DNA from: Marinobacter pelagius
Lineage (GTDB): Bacteria > Pseudomonadota > Gammaproteobacteria > Pseudomonadales > Oleiphilaceae
Reading direction: 5' to 3'
DNA: 64,000 nt
Assembly (NCBI RefSeq): GCF_900114925.1
Contig: NZ_FOUR01000001.1
Span: 806,001 to 870,000, forward strand
Of this stretch, positions 18,662-27,754 are shown one piece after another (position 1 is the stretch's first letter; each line of letters opens with the position of its first letter). Below the pieces are notes generated by a model. It saw only the letters and a list, made by a program, of their open reading frames with translations. It had not been told where the DNA came from and ran no database searches. The translations under genes and the position numbers were made by a program.

Positions 18662-19068
18662 GGGCCGGGCTCCGTCAATAGCAGGACGTCCTTGTAACCA
18701 CCACGCTCGAGGATCCGGAACAGTCGCTCCAGTTCGGCCATGGTCACGGATTCGGCAGCAGCCACTCGCAAGGGTTGCCCGGCCCCCGGTTCCGGCAGGC
18801 TGGCCAGCAGGGTCTGTTCATCGACGCTGCTGGCGCCGGCCAGCCAGCCGCCGCCTTCGGTGACTTTCAGGTCGGCGTCCGGTGTCTGTTCCTGCCCGCT
18901 GGCGGCAGCGCCCGGCAGCTCGGGTAAGGGCTCATTGGCAAGCTGGCCCGCCACGATGAAGAACATCAGCAGCAGAAAGACCAGGTTGATGAGTGGTAGC
19001 AGGGCGTCCTCCACCCGTTCCAGCAGGGACTTGCCGGAGGTGGCCGGAGGCGGAACCAGGTTGGTCAT
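18658..19068 (-). CDS. ExbD/TolR-like protein lacking the membrane aspartate
   Basis: A 136-residue protein with the ExbD layout: short cytoplasmic N-terminus, one membrane segment (about residues 23-42, [15 protein letters not shown]) and a periplasmic domain. ExbD proteins use an aspartate in this helix to carry protons. Here that position is Asn28 (codon AAC on the minus strand at 18987-18985), while the neighbouring ExbD has Asp. It overlaps both flanking genes by four bases and so is translated with them. It may be a structural partner in a mixed ExbD unit rather than a proton carrier. Confidence 0.85.
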
Positions 19069-19466
19069 GGTTGTTTCGGATCTGTTCGTTGCCAGTGGGT
19101 GGTAATGCCCTGCCCGTCGAGCAGGCTCAGGGTTCGGGTGAAGCCCGAAAGCGGTGTCTGACCTTCCGTGGCCAGGTTGACTTCGTTGATGCCCCGCTGC
19201 TTCAGCGCTGTTGCCAGTTCATCGGGTTGGTAGGTGCGATCTTCCCAGCGCACCTTTCCGTCACTGATGACGGTCAATGCCGGCAACGGGGTGCCTTCTG
19301 CGCCACCGCGCTGGCTGGTGTCGTTGGCCAGTTCCAGGGCGCCCACCGGCAACAGCCGGCTGGTGAGCATGAAGAACACCAGCAGGATGAACACCACGTC
19401 GATCAACGGCGTGATGCGGATCGGGATGGGGCGGTTGGGCCGGGGATCAACCAGTTGCATGGGCAA
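19065..19466 (-). CDS. exbD: ExbD biopolymer transport protein
   Basis: A 133-residue ExbD with the standard motif TPLIDVVFILLVFF, in which Asp23 is the proton-carrying residue of the ExbB-ExbD motor. A periplasmic domain of about 85 residues follows. It overlaps the end of exbB by 20 bases and the start of the second ExbD gene by four. It would power TonB for uptake of iron complexes or other large substrates, in line with the Fur-like box before the operon. Confidence 0.93.
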   Translation of the reverse strand: MPMQLVDPRPNRPIPIRITPLIDVVFILLVFFMLTSRLLPVGALELANDTSQRGGAEGTPLPALTVISDGKVRWEDRTYQPDELATALKQRGINEVNLATEGQTPLSGFTRTLSLLDGQGITTHWQRTDPKQP

Positions 19467-20238
19467 ACCGCTGCCTGCCGGTGAATCCGTTGTTCTCAGC
19501 CTGTTCCCGAGGCCTAGCGGCGCCGGCCTCTCCGGAGGGCGAAAGCTCGTCCTCGTTGCTCCGGGGTGTGTCCGCTACGCTCAGGATGCTGACCAGGGTG
19601 CTGTTGATGGTCTTGTGAATCCGGCGCAGGCGGAATTCGATCCAGGCGGCCAGGGCGGCAAAGGGAATGGCCACGACCAGACCGGCCGCGGTGGTGGTCA
19701 GGGCCTCGTAGATGCCGCCGCTGAGTTGTGCGGCGTTGGCGCGGCCTTCGGTGGCGGCCATGGCACTGAAGGCCTCCATCATTCCCATAACCGTACCGAG
19801 AAGCCCCAGCAGAGGGGCAAGGGCGGCAATCACTTCAATGATTTTCAACGGTGCTTCAAAGGGCTCCAGGGCATGCTGTGCGTCCCGTGCAGCGGTTTCC
19901 CGGATCTGCTGGCCGTCAACACGCTTCTTGCAGGCGTCGATCGTGTCCGCCACCAGGTGAAGCAGTGGGTTCATCCGGTCCCGGAATCGGGCCTGGCTGC
20001 GGAGGTGCTCCGGGTCAACGGCGCCGGGGTTGGCCTGCCAATGGCGAAGGGTCTGTTTCAGGTGCCGGTTCAGCCTTGGGGCGTAGAGAGTGCCCGAGAG
20101 CATCAGGTAGAAAAACGTCACCAAGCCCAGGGCGGCAAGAACCAGCAACACCACCATGACCGGGCCACCCATATCAATCAGTTGCGCAATCGGACCCTGC
20201 AGGAAGGGAAAACTGACTACATTGGCAGGATCAGACAT
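19447..20238 (-). CDS. exbB: ExbB/MotA/TolQ proton channel protein
   Basis: A 263-residue inner-membrane protein with three membrane segments: about residues 24-46, 130-155 and 175-198. The family core EVIAALAPLLGLLGTVMGMM lies in the second, and the third has the conserved TTTAAGLVVAIP motif. It forms the channel of the TonB motor with the ExbD proteins that follow. It is the first gene of the operon; the Fur-box match at 20273-20287 lies 35 bases before its start, suggesting repression when iron is plentiful. Confidence 0.93.
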   Translation of the reverse strand: MSDPANVVSFPFLQGPIAQLIDMGGPVMVVLLVLAALGLVTFFYLMLSGTLYAPRLNRHLKQTLRHWQANPGAVDPEHLRSQARFRDRMNPLLHLVADTIDACKKRVDGQQIRETAARDAQHALEPFEAPLKIIEVIAALAPLLGLLGTVMGMMEAFSAMAATEGRANAAQLSGGIYEALTTTAAGLVVAIPFAALAAWIEFRLRRIHKTINSTLVSILSVADTPRSNEDELSPSGEAGAARPREQAENNGFTGRQRFAHATG

Positions 20239-20272
20239 TGGAATCCTCTCGGCTTTAAAGGTTGGATCTAAA

Positions 20273-20287
20273 TAATAACGATTATCA
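20273..20287. promoter_or_regulatory. Fur box upstream of exbB
   Basis: TAATAACGATTATCA matches the 15-base Fur consensus TGATAATnATTATCA at 12 of 14 specified positions. It lies 35 bases upstream of the exbB start, in the gap shared with the divergent Cache-GGDEF gene. The match is seen directly; iron control is inferred. Confidence 0.75.
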
Positions 20288-20439
20288 GTAAAATTTCAAA
20301 CATGTTAAATGTTGTGGACTGGCCTGTGTTGGTCTTTTGCAGGGGGTTGCCGGCTCGCTAAACTGGCTGATGACGGAATTCTGTTCAACGGGGGGAGATC
20401 TATCGCACCCTTGATACTCGACTGGGGAGTTGGCCCGAC

Positions 20440-22389
20440 GTGCTGATCCAACGGTGGTTCGGAAGTCTGGTGAACCGGGCGGTGGCCCTGGTGACTATCG
20501 TTATACTGGTGACCGCGTTGATTGTCGCCGGAGCAGGCTCCCTGCTCAGCCGGGCGGAACTGGAGCAGCAGGCTCGTAACCAGGTCGCCACCATCGCCGA
20601 GCTGGTCGCGGTGGAGCTGGATGACAAGCTCGGGCGCCGGCTGGAGATCCTGACCGAGGTAGCCGCCAGTCTCACCATGAGTGAAACGGCGCTGCGGGGG
20701 CGTGCGCGGGTGCTGGTGCAGCAACAGGTTGCCCTGCATCACCAGTTTGATGGGGTTTACCTGATCGATCCGACGGGCGAAGTATTGGCGGAGTACCCCG
20801 AAGCATACGGTCAGACCGGACTTAACGTCAGCTCCCGGGAGTATTTCAGTCAGATCACCAGTCAGCTCTCACCGGTGATCAGCGAGCCATACACGTCCAA
20901 CTATAAGGACAAGCCGGCGGTGATGATTGCGGCACCGATCTTCAATCACAAGGGCCGGTTTATTGGCATGCTCGGTGGCGCCATCTTGCTTGAAAGCGAT
21001 AACTTCCTTGAGGAATTCGCCGGTTTGACTCTGGGCAAAACCGGCTATATCGAGGTGGTCAGCCGGCGAGGGATGATTATCAGCCATGGCGGTACCGGTG
21101 AGATGATGATCCCGGTAGGCAGGGAATATTCCTCCCTGAGTGAGGCACTGGAAGGTTTCGAGGGTACTGTTCTCAATCAGAGCAGTGTTGGTAAGACGAG
21201 CATTATGTCCTTTCAACAGATGGCCCAGGTGCCCTGGTTCGTGGTCGCTGTCTGGCCGGCCCGGGAAGCCTATGCACCTCTCACTCGGGTGGCGGACACC
21301 TTCATCTGGATTCTGCTCGCCGTCATCGTCATCCTCGTACCGCTGGCGTTGTGGCGTTTCCGTCGCCTGATGGCTCCCCTGCAGACCCTGAGCGAGCAGA
21401 TCCAGGAGCGCTATCGTGGTACCCGGAGAAACCCCGTGGACGTGGCCGGTGGCCGCGAAATCCGACGGGTTGCCGAGGTCTTCAACACAGTGACCGAAAC
21501 TCTGCACCAGGAGCAGCAGCGGGCAGAGAGTATTCTGGGTGTCCTGCAGGAAGGGGTCCTGATGCTCGATACAGACGGCATGATCCGTTTTGCCAACGGG
21601 GCGGCCTGTCGGTTCATCGGAGTCGACGAGGATTGCCTGGGCGAGAATTTTTTCGACCGGGTGACCATCGAGGTGGATGGCAAACCCTGGCATCGCACCG
21701 ATTTTCTCCAGGGCGAGGACATCGACAGTCTGTACGCCACCCTGCGCAATCGCCGGGAGCTGGAGTTCGACATCGACCTGACCCTCCTCCACATCCGTCA
21801 GGGCCTGCACAACGAGCAGATGGTGTTTGTGCTGAGGGACGATACCGAGCGCCGTCGGGAGGAACAGCGGTTGTCCTGGGAGGCAACCCACGACAGCCTG
21901 ACCCAGTTGTTGAATCGCCGTGCCTTTACCGCAACCCTGGTTAAACTGCTGGGCGAAGCTGCTCGGCAGGATACGCCTTCAGTGCTGATGCTGATCGACC
22001 TGGATCACTTCAAACCGGTCAACGATCAGGGTGGCCACCTGCTCGGTGACGACCTGCTCCGTCGGCTGGCGGACCTGCTCAAGGACTCCGTACGCCATTC
22101 GGATACGGTCGCCCGCCTCGGGGGCGATGAGTTTGGCGTGATCCTGCCTTCCTGCGGGCTCGGACCGGCTGAGCTGCTGGCGGAAAAGATCCGCGCCGGC
22201 GTAGAGGCGCTGCGTATTGCGCATGAGGGCCGCAGTTTCGGGGTGACCGCATCGATAGGCCTGACGGAACTTACGGCCACGAACAGCGGCCCCCGTGAGG
22301 TGCTGGCCCGGGCGGATGAGGGCTGTTACGTGGCCAAATCCCGGGGGCGAAATGCCGTCGTGGTGGTGCCCGTGCCCCCGGCTAGCTAG
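20440..22389 (+). CDS. Cache-PAS-GGDEF diguanylate cyclase
   Basis: A 649-residue membrane sensor that should make c-di-GMP. It has a membrane segment (about 10-32), a periplasmic double-Cache ligand domain (about 40-280, with GVYLIDPTGEVLAEYP and GGAILLES), a second membrane segment (about 287-308), a linker, a PAS domain (about 358-470) and a GGDEF domain (about 485-645). The active loop is an intact LGGDEFG, with an RHSD I-site five residues before it. The GTG start at 20440 has GGGGAG ten bases upstream. Its 3' end overlaps the convergent TauE/SafE gene by four bases. Confidence 0.93.
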   Translation: MLIQRWFGSLVNRAVALVTIVILVTALIVAGAGSLLSRAELEQQARNQVATIAELVAVELDDKLGRRLEILTEVAASLTMSETALRGRARVLVQQQVALHHQFDGVYLIDPTGEVLAEYPEAYGQTGLNVSSREYFSQITSQLSPVISEPYTSNYKDKPAVMIAAPIFNHKGRFIGMLGGAILLESDNFLEEFAGLTLGKTGYIEVVSRRGMIISHGGTGEMMIPVGREYSSLSEALEGFEGTVLNQSSVGKTSIMSFQQMAQVPWFVVAVWPAREAYAPLTRVADTFIWILLAVIVILVPLALWRFRRLMAPLQTLSEQIQERYRGTRRNPVDVAGGREIRRVAEVFNTVTETLHQEQQRAESILGVLQEGVLMLDTDGMIRFANGAACRFIGVDEDCLGENFFDRVTIEVDGKPWHRTDFLQGEDIDSLYATLRNRRELEFDIDLTLLHIRQGLHNEQMVFVLRDDTERRREEQRLSWEATHDSLTQLLNRRAFTATLVKLLGEAARQDTPSVLMLIDLDHFKPVNDQGGHLLGDDLLRRLADLLKDSVRHSDTVARLGGDEFGVILPSCGLGPAELLAEKIRAGVEALRIAHEGRSFGVTASIGLTELTATNSGPREVLARADEGCYVAKSRGRNAVVVVPVPPAS

Positions 22390-23162
22390 AAGGGCGCTGA
22401 CCACCAGCCGGCGGTGATGCCCGCCTGCCAGAGCAGTCGCAGAGCCAGGGTCGTGAGCATCACGTTGAATACCAGCGTGAACCAGCGGTTACCCATGGAC
22501 CGGAGCACGTGCAGCCCGAGCCAGGTGCCGGCAAAGCCGAATGCCACCATGGCCAGGATGAACACCAGCCAGTCGGCGAAGACAAAACCGGCAAATCCGA
22601 ACACCAGTGCCTTGGGCAAATGCTGCAGGGTCATGGTCGTGGCGAAGGTGGCGACCGTGGCAAACCGATCCCGGTGGATTTGCTTGATGAAGGCGGCCAC
22701 CAGGGGACCGGTGGCGCCCACGAACAGACTGATGAAACTGGTCAGCCCGGACGCTAGGAAAACGCCCAGGCGTCCGAAGGCCGCTTTCGGCAGGGCCGGT
22801 CCCCAGCACAGATAGAGCACGAACAGGGCAATGGCCAGTTGCCAGAGGTGTTCAGGCAGGTTCACCAGCAGCCAGGCCCCGATGCCGGCACCGGCGACAA
22901 CACCCGGTGCGAAGGCGGCGATCACTTTCCAGTCGATGTGTTTCCAGGTCAGTACCATACGACCGGCGTTGGAGCCCATCTGGATCATGCCGTGAACCGG
23001 GATGATGGCGGTGGGTGGTAGCCAGCTCGCCATGAGGACCAGTAACAGCAGGCCACCGCCTGCGCCCAGGCTGGCGGTGATCATCGAGGTCAGCGTCGAG
23101 CAGGCCAGCAGGAACAGGGCAATCCCCGGCGACAGCACCTCCGGGATCAGGGTCAGTTCCAT
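22386..23162 (-). CDS. TauE/SafE-family membrane transporter
   Basis: A 258-residue protein with about eight membrane segments and the family's internal repeat, including the glycine-rich LGAGGGLLLLVLMASW in the first half and FISLFVGATGPLVAAF in the second. The family exports sulfite, sulfonates or other small organic anions; the substrate cannot be told from sequence. It overlaps the 3' end of the lytic transglycosylase gene by ten bases, suggesting coupled translation. The overlapping stops with the convergent cyclase gene read CTAGCTAG. Confidence 0.88.
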   Translation of the reverse strand: MELTLIPEVLSPGIALFLLACSTLTSMITASLGAGGGLLLLVLMASWLPPTAIIPVHGMIQMGSNAGRMVLTWKHIDWKVIAAFAPGVVAGAGIGAWLLVNLPEHLWQLAIALFVLYLCWGPALPKAAFGRLGVFLASGLTSFISLFVGATGPLVAAFIKQIHRDRFATVATFATTMTLQHLPKALVFGFAGFVFADWLVFILAMVAFGFAGTWLGLHVLRSMGNRWFTLVFNVMLTTLALRLLWQAGITAGWWSAPF

Positions 23163-24280
23163 TGGCAGAAATCCGTGTCCTTGAGTCGGGGGCTACGGCA
23201 CAGGGCCTCGGTCGCAAGCTGTACGTCGGCCACATAGTACAGTGACGCCAGGCCGAACCGGTCGCGACCGAGGTTGTGGAAGACCATGCCGAAGGCGATA
23301 TCGCCGGCGGAAAAGCGCTCCTGGTGTTCGGCAAAATAGGCTGCGGGCCGGGCCAGGGTCTCATCGTCGAGCAGCGACTGCACCCGCGCTGCTCCGCCAT
23401 GATAGGCCTGGATCAGCAGCAGGGTGAACAGCCGGTCTTGTTTGTCCGCCGGCAGGTGCCCGAACCGTGATTCGAACGTCGGGCGAAGATTGCGGGCATT
23501 CTGGTTGGTCAGGCGCAGGGCGCAGTCGATCTGCGCCAGGCGGTGCCAATAGTTTTCGGGCCTGAGGCCGCAATCGGACAGCGCGCTGGGGGAAAGCTGC
23601 AATATGCCCCGGGCGTTGGCGGCCGAGTGGGCCCGGGCCTGGCCGCCGCTCTCGATCAACAGCTGGCCGGCAAGATAGAGGGGCATGGTGGCTGGCAGGT
23701 CCAGTCGCCCCTGTTGCTGGCGGGTGTTGTACACGTATAGCAGGGCATCGTGAAGGTTGCCCGGCTGTTCGCTGCTGGCGAAGCTCAGGTCGTCCCAGCG
23801 GCCCCATAGGCGGTCGGCGGGCAGAGTGCCGAGATAACGGGCGAGCGCTTCCGGTAGGTTGACGTGAGGCTGATCACAGGCCAGGGCGAAGGGATAGCCG
23901 GTCTGCCCCTCACTGCCGGCCAGCCAGCTGTCCACCTCGCCGCGATCATGGAGAGACTGGCGGGTACTGTTCAACTTTTGCTGGGTGCTGGCACTGTCGG
24001 GGCCATCGGCAATCCAGCCCAGGAACCGGCCGCGCATGTCGAACAGGATGTGGCGTTCGGATTCCGAGCAATAGGCATTCTCGGCGAGCACCCAGCTGCG
24101 GATGGTCTGGATGTTCTGATAGACCCCCTGGCTGACCCAATACGGTGACTCGCGGATAATGCCGGTCCAGCCGTCGTTTTCGCTGTCGTCCTGTGACGCA
24201 GCTCCGGTTGCTGCAAAGGCCTGCAGGGCCAGGATGAAAAACAGAACGCGCTGGCGTAAGCTTCCGATTTTCCGGTTCAT
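23153..24280 (-). CDS. Secreted lytic transglycosylase (SLT domain)
   Basis: A 375-residue protein with a signal peptide (residues about 1-28, ending AATGAAS). The C-terminal half has the soluble lytic transglycosylase fold: LIESGGQARAHSA carries the catalytic Glu, followed by the ANARGILQLSP motif and an AYHGGAARV segment. It would cleave the glycan strands of peptidoglycan in the periplasm. The N-terminal 180 residues resemble no domain I can name and may position the enzyme. It heads a two-gene unit with the TauE/SafE permease. Confidence 0.85.
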   Translation of the reverse strand: MNRKIGSLRQRVLFFILALQAFAATGAASQDDSENDGWTGIIRESPYWVSQGVYQNIQTIRSWVLAENAYCSESERHILFDMRGRFLGWIADGPDSASTQQKLNSTRQSLHDRGEVDSWLAGSEGQTGYPFALACDQPHVNLPEALARYLGTLPADRLWGRWDDLSFASSEQPGNLHDALLYVYNTRQQQGRLDLPATMPLYLAGQLLIESGGQARAHSAANARGILQLSPSALSDCGLRPENYWHRLAQIDCALRLTNQNARNLRPTFESRFGHLPADKQDRLFTLLLIQAYHGGAARVQSLLDDETLARPAAYFAEHQERFSAGDIAFGMVFHNLGRDRFGLASLYYVADVQLATEALCRSPRLKDTDFCQWN

Positions 24281-24331
24281 ATCTTAATACCCGTCACCAT
24301 TCAGATAACACAATAACAAACGGACGTGATC

Positions 24332-25819
24332 ATGAAGCAATCCGAGTATCTGAGACTTGATGCCACTGCCCTCGCCGACCTGATCCGACGTGGCGAGATC
24401 CGTGCCCGGGATGTCTGCGAAGCGGCTATTGATCGGGCAACCCGGGTCAATGGCACCCTGAATGCCATTTGCCACCCCCAGTTTTCCGAAGCACTGGAAC
24501 AGAAGTTTACCGAATCCGCTCCCTTTAGCGGTGTCCCGTTTCTGTTCAAGGACCTGGCCCAGGAGCAGGCCGGTCACCCGTGCAGCTATGGTAGCCGAGG
24601 TCTGAAAAACAATATTGCGCCGGTGGATTCCGAGTTTACCCGGCGTGCCGGCCAGGGTGGCCTCGTATTCCTGGGGCGAACCACCACCCCCGAATTCGGG
24701 CTGAAGGCCGTGACCGAATCGGAGCTCTGGGGCGCGAGCCGCAACCCCTGGAACCTTGATCTCACGCCGGGTGGTTCCAGCGGGGGTTCCGGCGCCGCCG
24801 TGGCCGCCGGTGTGGTGCCGATGGCCGGTGCCAACGATGGCGGTGGCTCCATTCGTATTCCGGCGGCCTACAACGGGCTGTTCGGGCTCAAGCCCTCCCG
24901 GGGCAGGATATCCAGTGGGCCGTTCCTGGGTGAGACCTGGACCGGGGCGTCCGTCGACCACGTGGTGACCCGAACCGTCCGCGACAGCGCGGCCATGCTC
25001 GATGTGCTGGCCGGGCCCGCCACGGGTGATCCCTTTGTCATTGCACCACCGCCGGCCCCCTACGCCGAGCTGATGCAGAAGGCCCCAGGCCGGCTGCGCA
25101 TCGGTGTGTTTACCGAATCCCCCTATGATACCGAGGTCGCGCCTGAGTGTATCGCCGCCGTGGAGGAAACTGCGCGCACCCTGGAGCGTCTGGGGCATAT
25201 GGTCGAATACGCCCAGCCCGAATTCGACGGCATGGCGCTGGCTCGCTGTTACCTCGGGCTGTACTTCGGCGAGGTGTCGGCCCTGATGGAGCGGGCCCGG
25301 GAGCAGTTCGGTGCCACCGACGATGACTTCGAACTGGACACCCGGCTGATCGCCATGCTCGGCCGGACCATGCCCTTACCGGAGTATGTTCGCCGGCGCC
25401 AGCAGTGGAACGACTTCGCCCGGGCGCTGGGCACCTTCTTCGAGAGTTATGATCTCTACCTGTGTCCGACCACGGGCCAGTTGCCGGCCCGCATCGGCGA
25501 ACTTGATACGCCGTCCCATCTGAAATTCGCCGCCAAGATGATGCTGGCGCTGAAAGCGGGCCGGCTGGTGCACCGCAGCGGCCAGGTGGACCAGATGGCC
25601 ATGGAAAGCCTGGCACGCACGCCGTTCACCCAGCTGGCCAACCTGACCGGTACGCCGGCCATGTCCGTGCCCCTGCACTGGACGCTGTCGGGACTGCCGG
25701 TCGGTGTCCAGTTCGGGGCACCCCACGGTGGTGAGGATGTGCTGTTCCAGCTGGCGGCGCAGCTTGAGGAGGCCGCGCCCTGGTTCAGTCACTATGAGCG
25801 CCTGGAAGATGCATTCTGA
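24332..25819 (+). CDS. Amidase, amidase-signature family
   Basis: A 495-residue hydrolase of amide bonds. The amidase-signature Ser-cisSer-Lys triad is complete: Lys in GVPFLFKDLA, and the two serines in the glycine-rich TPGGSSGGSGAAVAAG loop followed by GANDGGGSIRIPAAYNG. Full length matches the family, but the substrate is open (aryl amides, nylon oligomers and others are all possible). It is unlikely to be GatA because there are no gatB or gatC neighbours. I start it at ATG 24332; a GTG at 24326 is in frame, and neither has a strong ribosome site. Confidence 0.9.
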   Translation: MKQSEYLRLDATALADLIRRGEIRARDVCEAAIDRATRVNGTLNAICHPQFSEALEQKFTESAPFSGVPFLFKDLAQEQAGHPCSYGSRGLKNNIAPVDSEFTRRAGQGGLVFLGRTTTPEFGLKAVTESELWGASRNPWNLDLTPGGSSGGSGAAVAAGVVPMAGANDGGGSIRIPAAYNGLFGLKPSRGRISSGPFLGETWTGASVDHVVTRTVRDSAAMLDVLAGPATGDPFVIAPPPAPYAELMQKAPGRLRIGVFTESPYDTEVAPECIAAVEETARTLERLGHMVEYAQPEFDGMALARCYLGLYFGEVSALMERAREQFGATDDDFELDTRLIAMLGRTMPLPEYVRRRQQWNDFARALGTFFESYDLYLCPTTGQLPARIGELDTPSHLKFAAKMMLALKAGRLVHRSGQVDQMAMESLARTPFTQLANLTGTPAMSVPLHWTLSGLPVGVQFGAPHGGEDVLFQLAAQLEEAAPWFSHYERLEDAF

Positions 25820-25884
25820 GGGGTTGTGATCCGGCTCCTGAAACTCCACGTTTATCTTTGTATGTGGAACAGGCTATGCTGTGA

Positions 25885-25909
25885 GTCAGGAAGGCATCTT
25901 CTTCCTGAC
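25885..25909. repeat. Hairpin between amidase and hypothetical gene
   Basis: GTCAGGAAG (25885-25893) and CTTCCTGAC (25901-25909) pair perfectly around a seven-base loop. It lies 66 bases after the amidase stop and 33 bases before the next start. It could be a weak terminator or a leader hairpin; there is no T-run. Confidence 0.5.
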
Positions 25910-25941
25910 CCACCAGATGGCATCGAGGAGGCGAGCGTCTT

Positions 25942-26547
25942 ATGAACCAACCGATGGCAATCGACGAACTGGTATCAGTAGCACAGGCCGAGGCCATGGG
26001 GGAACTTGACGCCCCGATGATGGCAATCGTCCTGTCCAGTGAACAAAGCTACGACTTGCCCATTAACTCCCTTGAAAGCAATGCCGACAAGGCCCGTTGG
26101 GGACTGATTCTCCGTGCTGCGCGGGAGCACGTGGAAGCAGACGCCGTGGCGGTGCTCTACCCGGCCTGGACCACTATTCGCCATAAGAAAACCGAAGAAG
26201 GCGAAGAAAACGACGCAAATGAAGCCGCCTCGGACGACGATGACGGCGGCCCCATCGACACCCTGTTTGTTCAGCTCCACACCCGGGATCATGTTTACTG
26301 GCGGGGGTTTGAACAGATCCGGGATCCACGCCACCAGCGCATCATCGGCTTCCGCCGGATCAAGGCGCTGTCCACGGATTACCGGCGGGACGAGGCACCG
26401 TCGGTCACTGCCTGGCTGAATACGCTCTTTGAGCCGTTGCCGGCCGAGGGTGAGGAAACGGATGTGGATCGCGAGCTGGCGGATCTTCTTGAGGAACCGG
26501 AAGTGAGTGCCGCACTTTACCCGCGCCAGATGCGCGCCCTGCATTGA
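25942..26547 (+). CDS. Conserved-looking hypothetical cytoplasmic protein
   Basis: A 201-residue acidic soluble protein that I do not recognise. It has an N-terminal helical part (MAIDELVSVAQAEAMGELDAP, cut), a central strand-rich part (AVAVLYPAWTTIRHKK), a strongly acidic low-complexity insert (residues about 89-104, EEGEENDANEAASDDDD) and a C-terminal part with HVYWRGFEQIRDPRHQRIIGF. There is no signal peptide or membrane segment. Codon use resembles its neighbours and a ribosome site GGAGG precedes the ATG, so I believe the gene is real. Function unknown. Confidence 0.7.
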   Translation: MNQPMAIDELVSVAQAEAMGELDAPMMAIVLSSEQSYDLPINSLESNADKARWGLILRAAREHVEADAVAVLYPAWTTIRHKKTEEGEENDANEAASDDDDGGPIDTLFVQLHTRDHVYWRGFEQIRDPRHQRIIGFRRIKALSTDYRRDEAPSVTAWLNTLFEPLPAEGEETDVDRELADLLEEPEVSAALYPRQMRALH

Positions 26548-26557
26548 CACCGACAAT

Positions 26558-26581
26558 GCGGTAGCCGGCAACGGCTACCGC
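26558..26581 (+). terminator. Stable GNRA-loop hairpin after the hypothetical gene
   Basis: GCGGTAGCCG and CGGCTACCGC pair perfectly around a GCAA tetraloop, starting ten bases after the stop codon of the hypothetical gene. It probably ends or protects that transcript before metNIQ. No T-run follows, so efficiency as an intrinsic terminator is doubtful. Confidence 0.55.
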
Positions 26582-26704
26582 TCACCATTCCTGCCCCTGC
26601 CACCCCATTTTCTGGCCTTTTGGACCGCGGCTGTAAGGGCATGTACCCATGCCCCGGCCAGGGTTCGTAATTCATTCCCATTCGGGTTTGGTCACGGATT
26701 GCGC

Positions 26705-26710
26705 TATAAT
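26705..26710 (+). promoter_or_regulatory. Possible -10 box of metNIQ
   Basis: A perfect TATAAT lies 36 bases before the metN start. The best -35 candidate at 18 bases spacing is TTCGGG (26681-26686), a weak match. I saw no repeated AGACGTCT-type MetJ boxes and no SAM riboswitch in the 199-base gap. Confidence 0.4.
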
Positions 26711-26746
26711 CGCCGGTTTTAACGCTGCACCCACAAGGCGCTGACT

Positions 26747-27754
26747 GTGATTGTATTTGACCAGGTACAGAAGTCGTATCAGGTGGGCGGCCGGGCGATC
26801 CCTGCGCTGCATCCCACCGATATGACGATTGAAACCGGCGAGGTCTTCGGCATCGTCGGTCACTCCGGGGCGGGCAAGTCCACGCTGGTGCGTCTGATCA
26901 ACCTGCTGGAACCACCCACCGGTGGCCGCATCCTGATCGACGACGAGGACATCACCGGCTATAACCCGGCCCAGTTGCGGGCATTCCGCCGCAAGGTGGG
27001 CATGATCTTCCAGCACTTCAATCTGTTGTCCTCCAAGACCGTGGCGGACAACATTGCCTTTCCGATGAAGCTGGCGGGTATCTACTCGAAAACCGAGATC
27101 CGGGACCGGGTCGAGGAATTGCTGGCCCGGGTCAGCCTGACCGACCATGCCAACAAGTACCCGTCCCAGCTCTCCGGTGGCCAGAAGCAGCGGGTCGGCA
27201 TTGCCCGTGCCCTGGCCTGCCGACCGACCATCCTGCTGTGCGACGAGGCCACCAGTGCGCTGGATCCGCAGACCACCCAGTCGGTGTTGAAACTGTTGGC
27301 GGACATCAACCGCGAGCTGGGCCTGACCATCGTGCTGATCACCCACGAGATGGATGTGGTGCGCCGCGTTTGCGACCGGGTGGCAGTGATGGATGCCGGT
27401 CGCGTGGTGGAAATGGGACCGGTGAGTGAGGTGTTCCTGCACCCGCAGCATCCCACCACCCGGGATTTTGTATTCGAGAGCGAGAGTATCGACCACGAGG
27501 AGCTGCAGGAAGACTTGCAGAAAGCCGATGGCCGCATCCTGCGCCTGACCTTCAAGGGCGAATCCACCTACCAGCCGCTGCTGGGCAGCGTGGCCCGCAA
27601 ATCCGGCGTGGATTTCAGCATCCTGTCCGGCCGCATCGACCACATCAAGGACACCCCCTACGGCCAGCTGACACTGTCTCTGGTCGGTGGTGACCTGAAC
27701 GTGGCCATGCAGGAATTCGAAGCCGCCGACGTCCATGTGGAGGTGCTGCGCTGA
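26747..27754 (+). CDS. metN: Methionine ABC transporter ATP-binding protein
   Basis: The 335-residue ATPase of the MetNIQ importer for D- and L-methionine. It has Walker A GHSGAGKS (residues about 38-45), the signature LSGGQ, Walker [13 protein letters not shown] and the switch histidine (ITHEMD). The C-terminal 90 residues form the NIL domain that binds methionine and inhibits the transporter when the cell is full. The GTG start at 26747 follows an AAGGCG site. The stop overlaps the metI start (CTGATGG), so the two are coupled. Confidence 0.96.
   Translation: MIVFDQVQKSYQVGGRAIPALHPTDMTIETGEVFGIVGHSGAGKSTLVRLINLLEPPTGGRILIDDEDITGYNPAQLRAFRRKVGMIFQHFNLLSSKTVADNIAFPMKLAGIYSKTEIRDRVEELLARVSLTDHANKYPSQLSGGQKQRVGIARALACRPTILLCDEATSALDPQTTQSVLKLLADINRELGLTIVLITHEMDVVRRVCDRVAVMDAGRVVEMGPVSEVFLHPQHPTTRDFVFESESIDHEELQEDLQKADGRILRLTFKGESTYQPLLGSVARKSGVDFSILSGRIDHIKDTPYGQLTLSLVGGDLNVAMQEFEAADVHVEVLR

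Noticed and set aside
26548..26746. SAM riboswitch or MetJ operator before metNIQ
   Set aside because: No AGACGTCT-like repeats and no recognisable SAM-I/SAM-II fold were found; only a plain TATAAT box and a hairpin belonging to the upstream gene.
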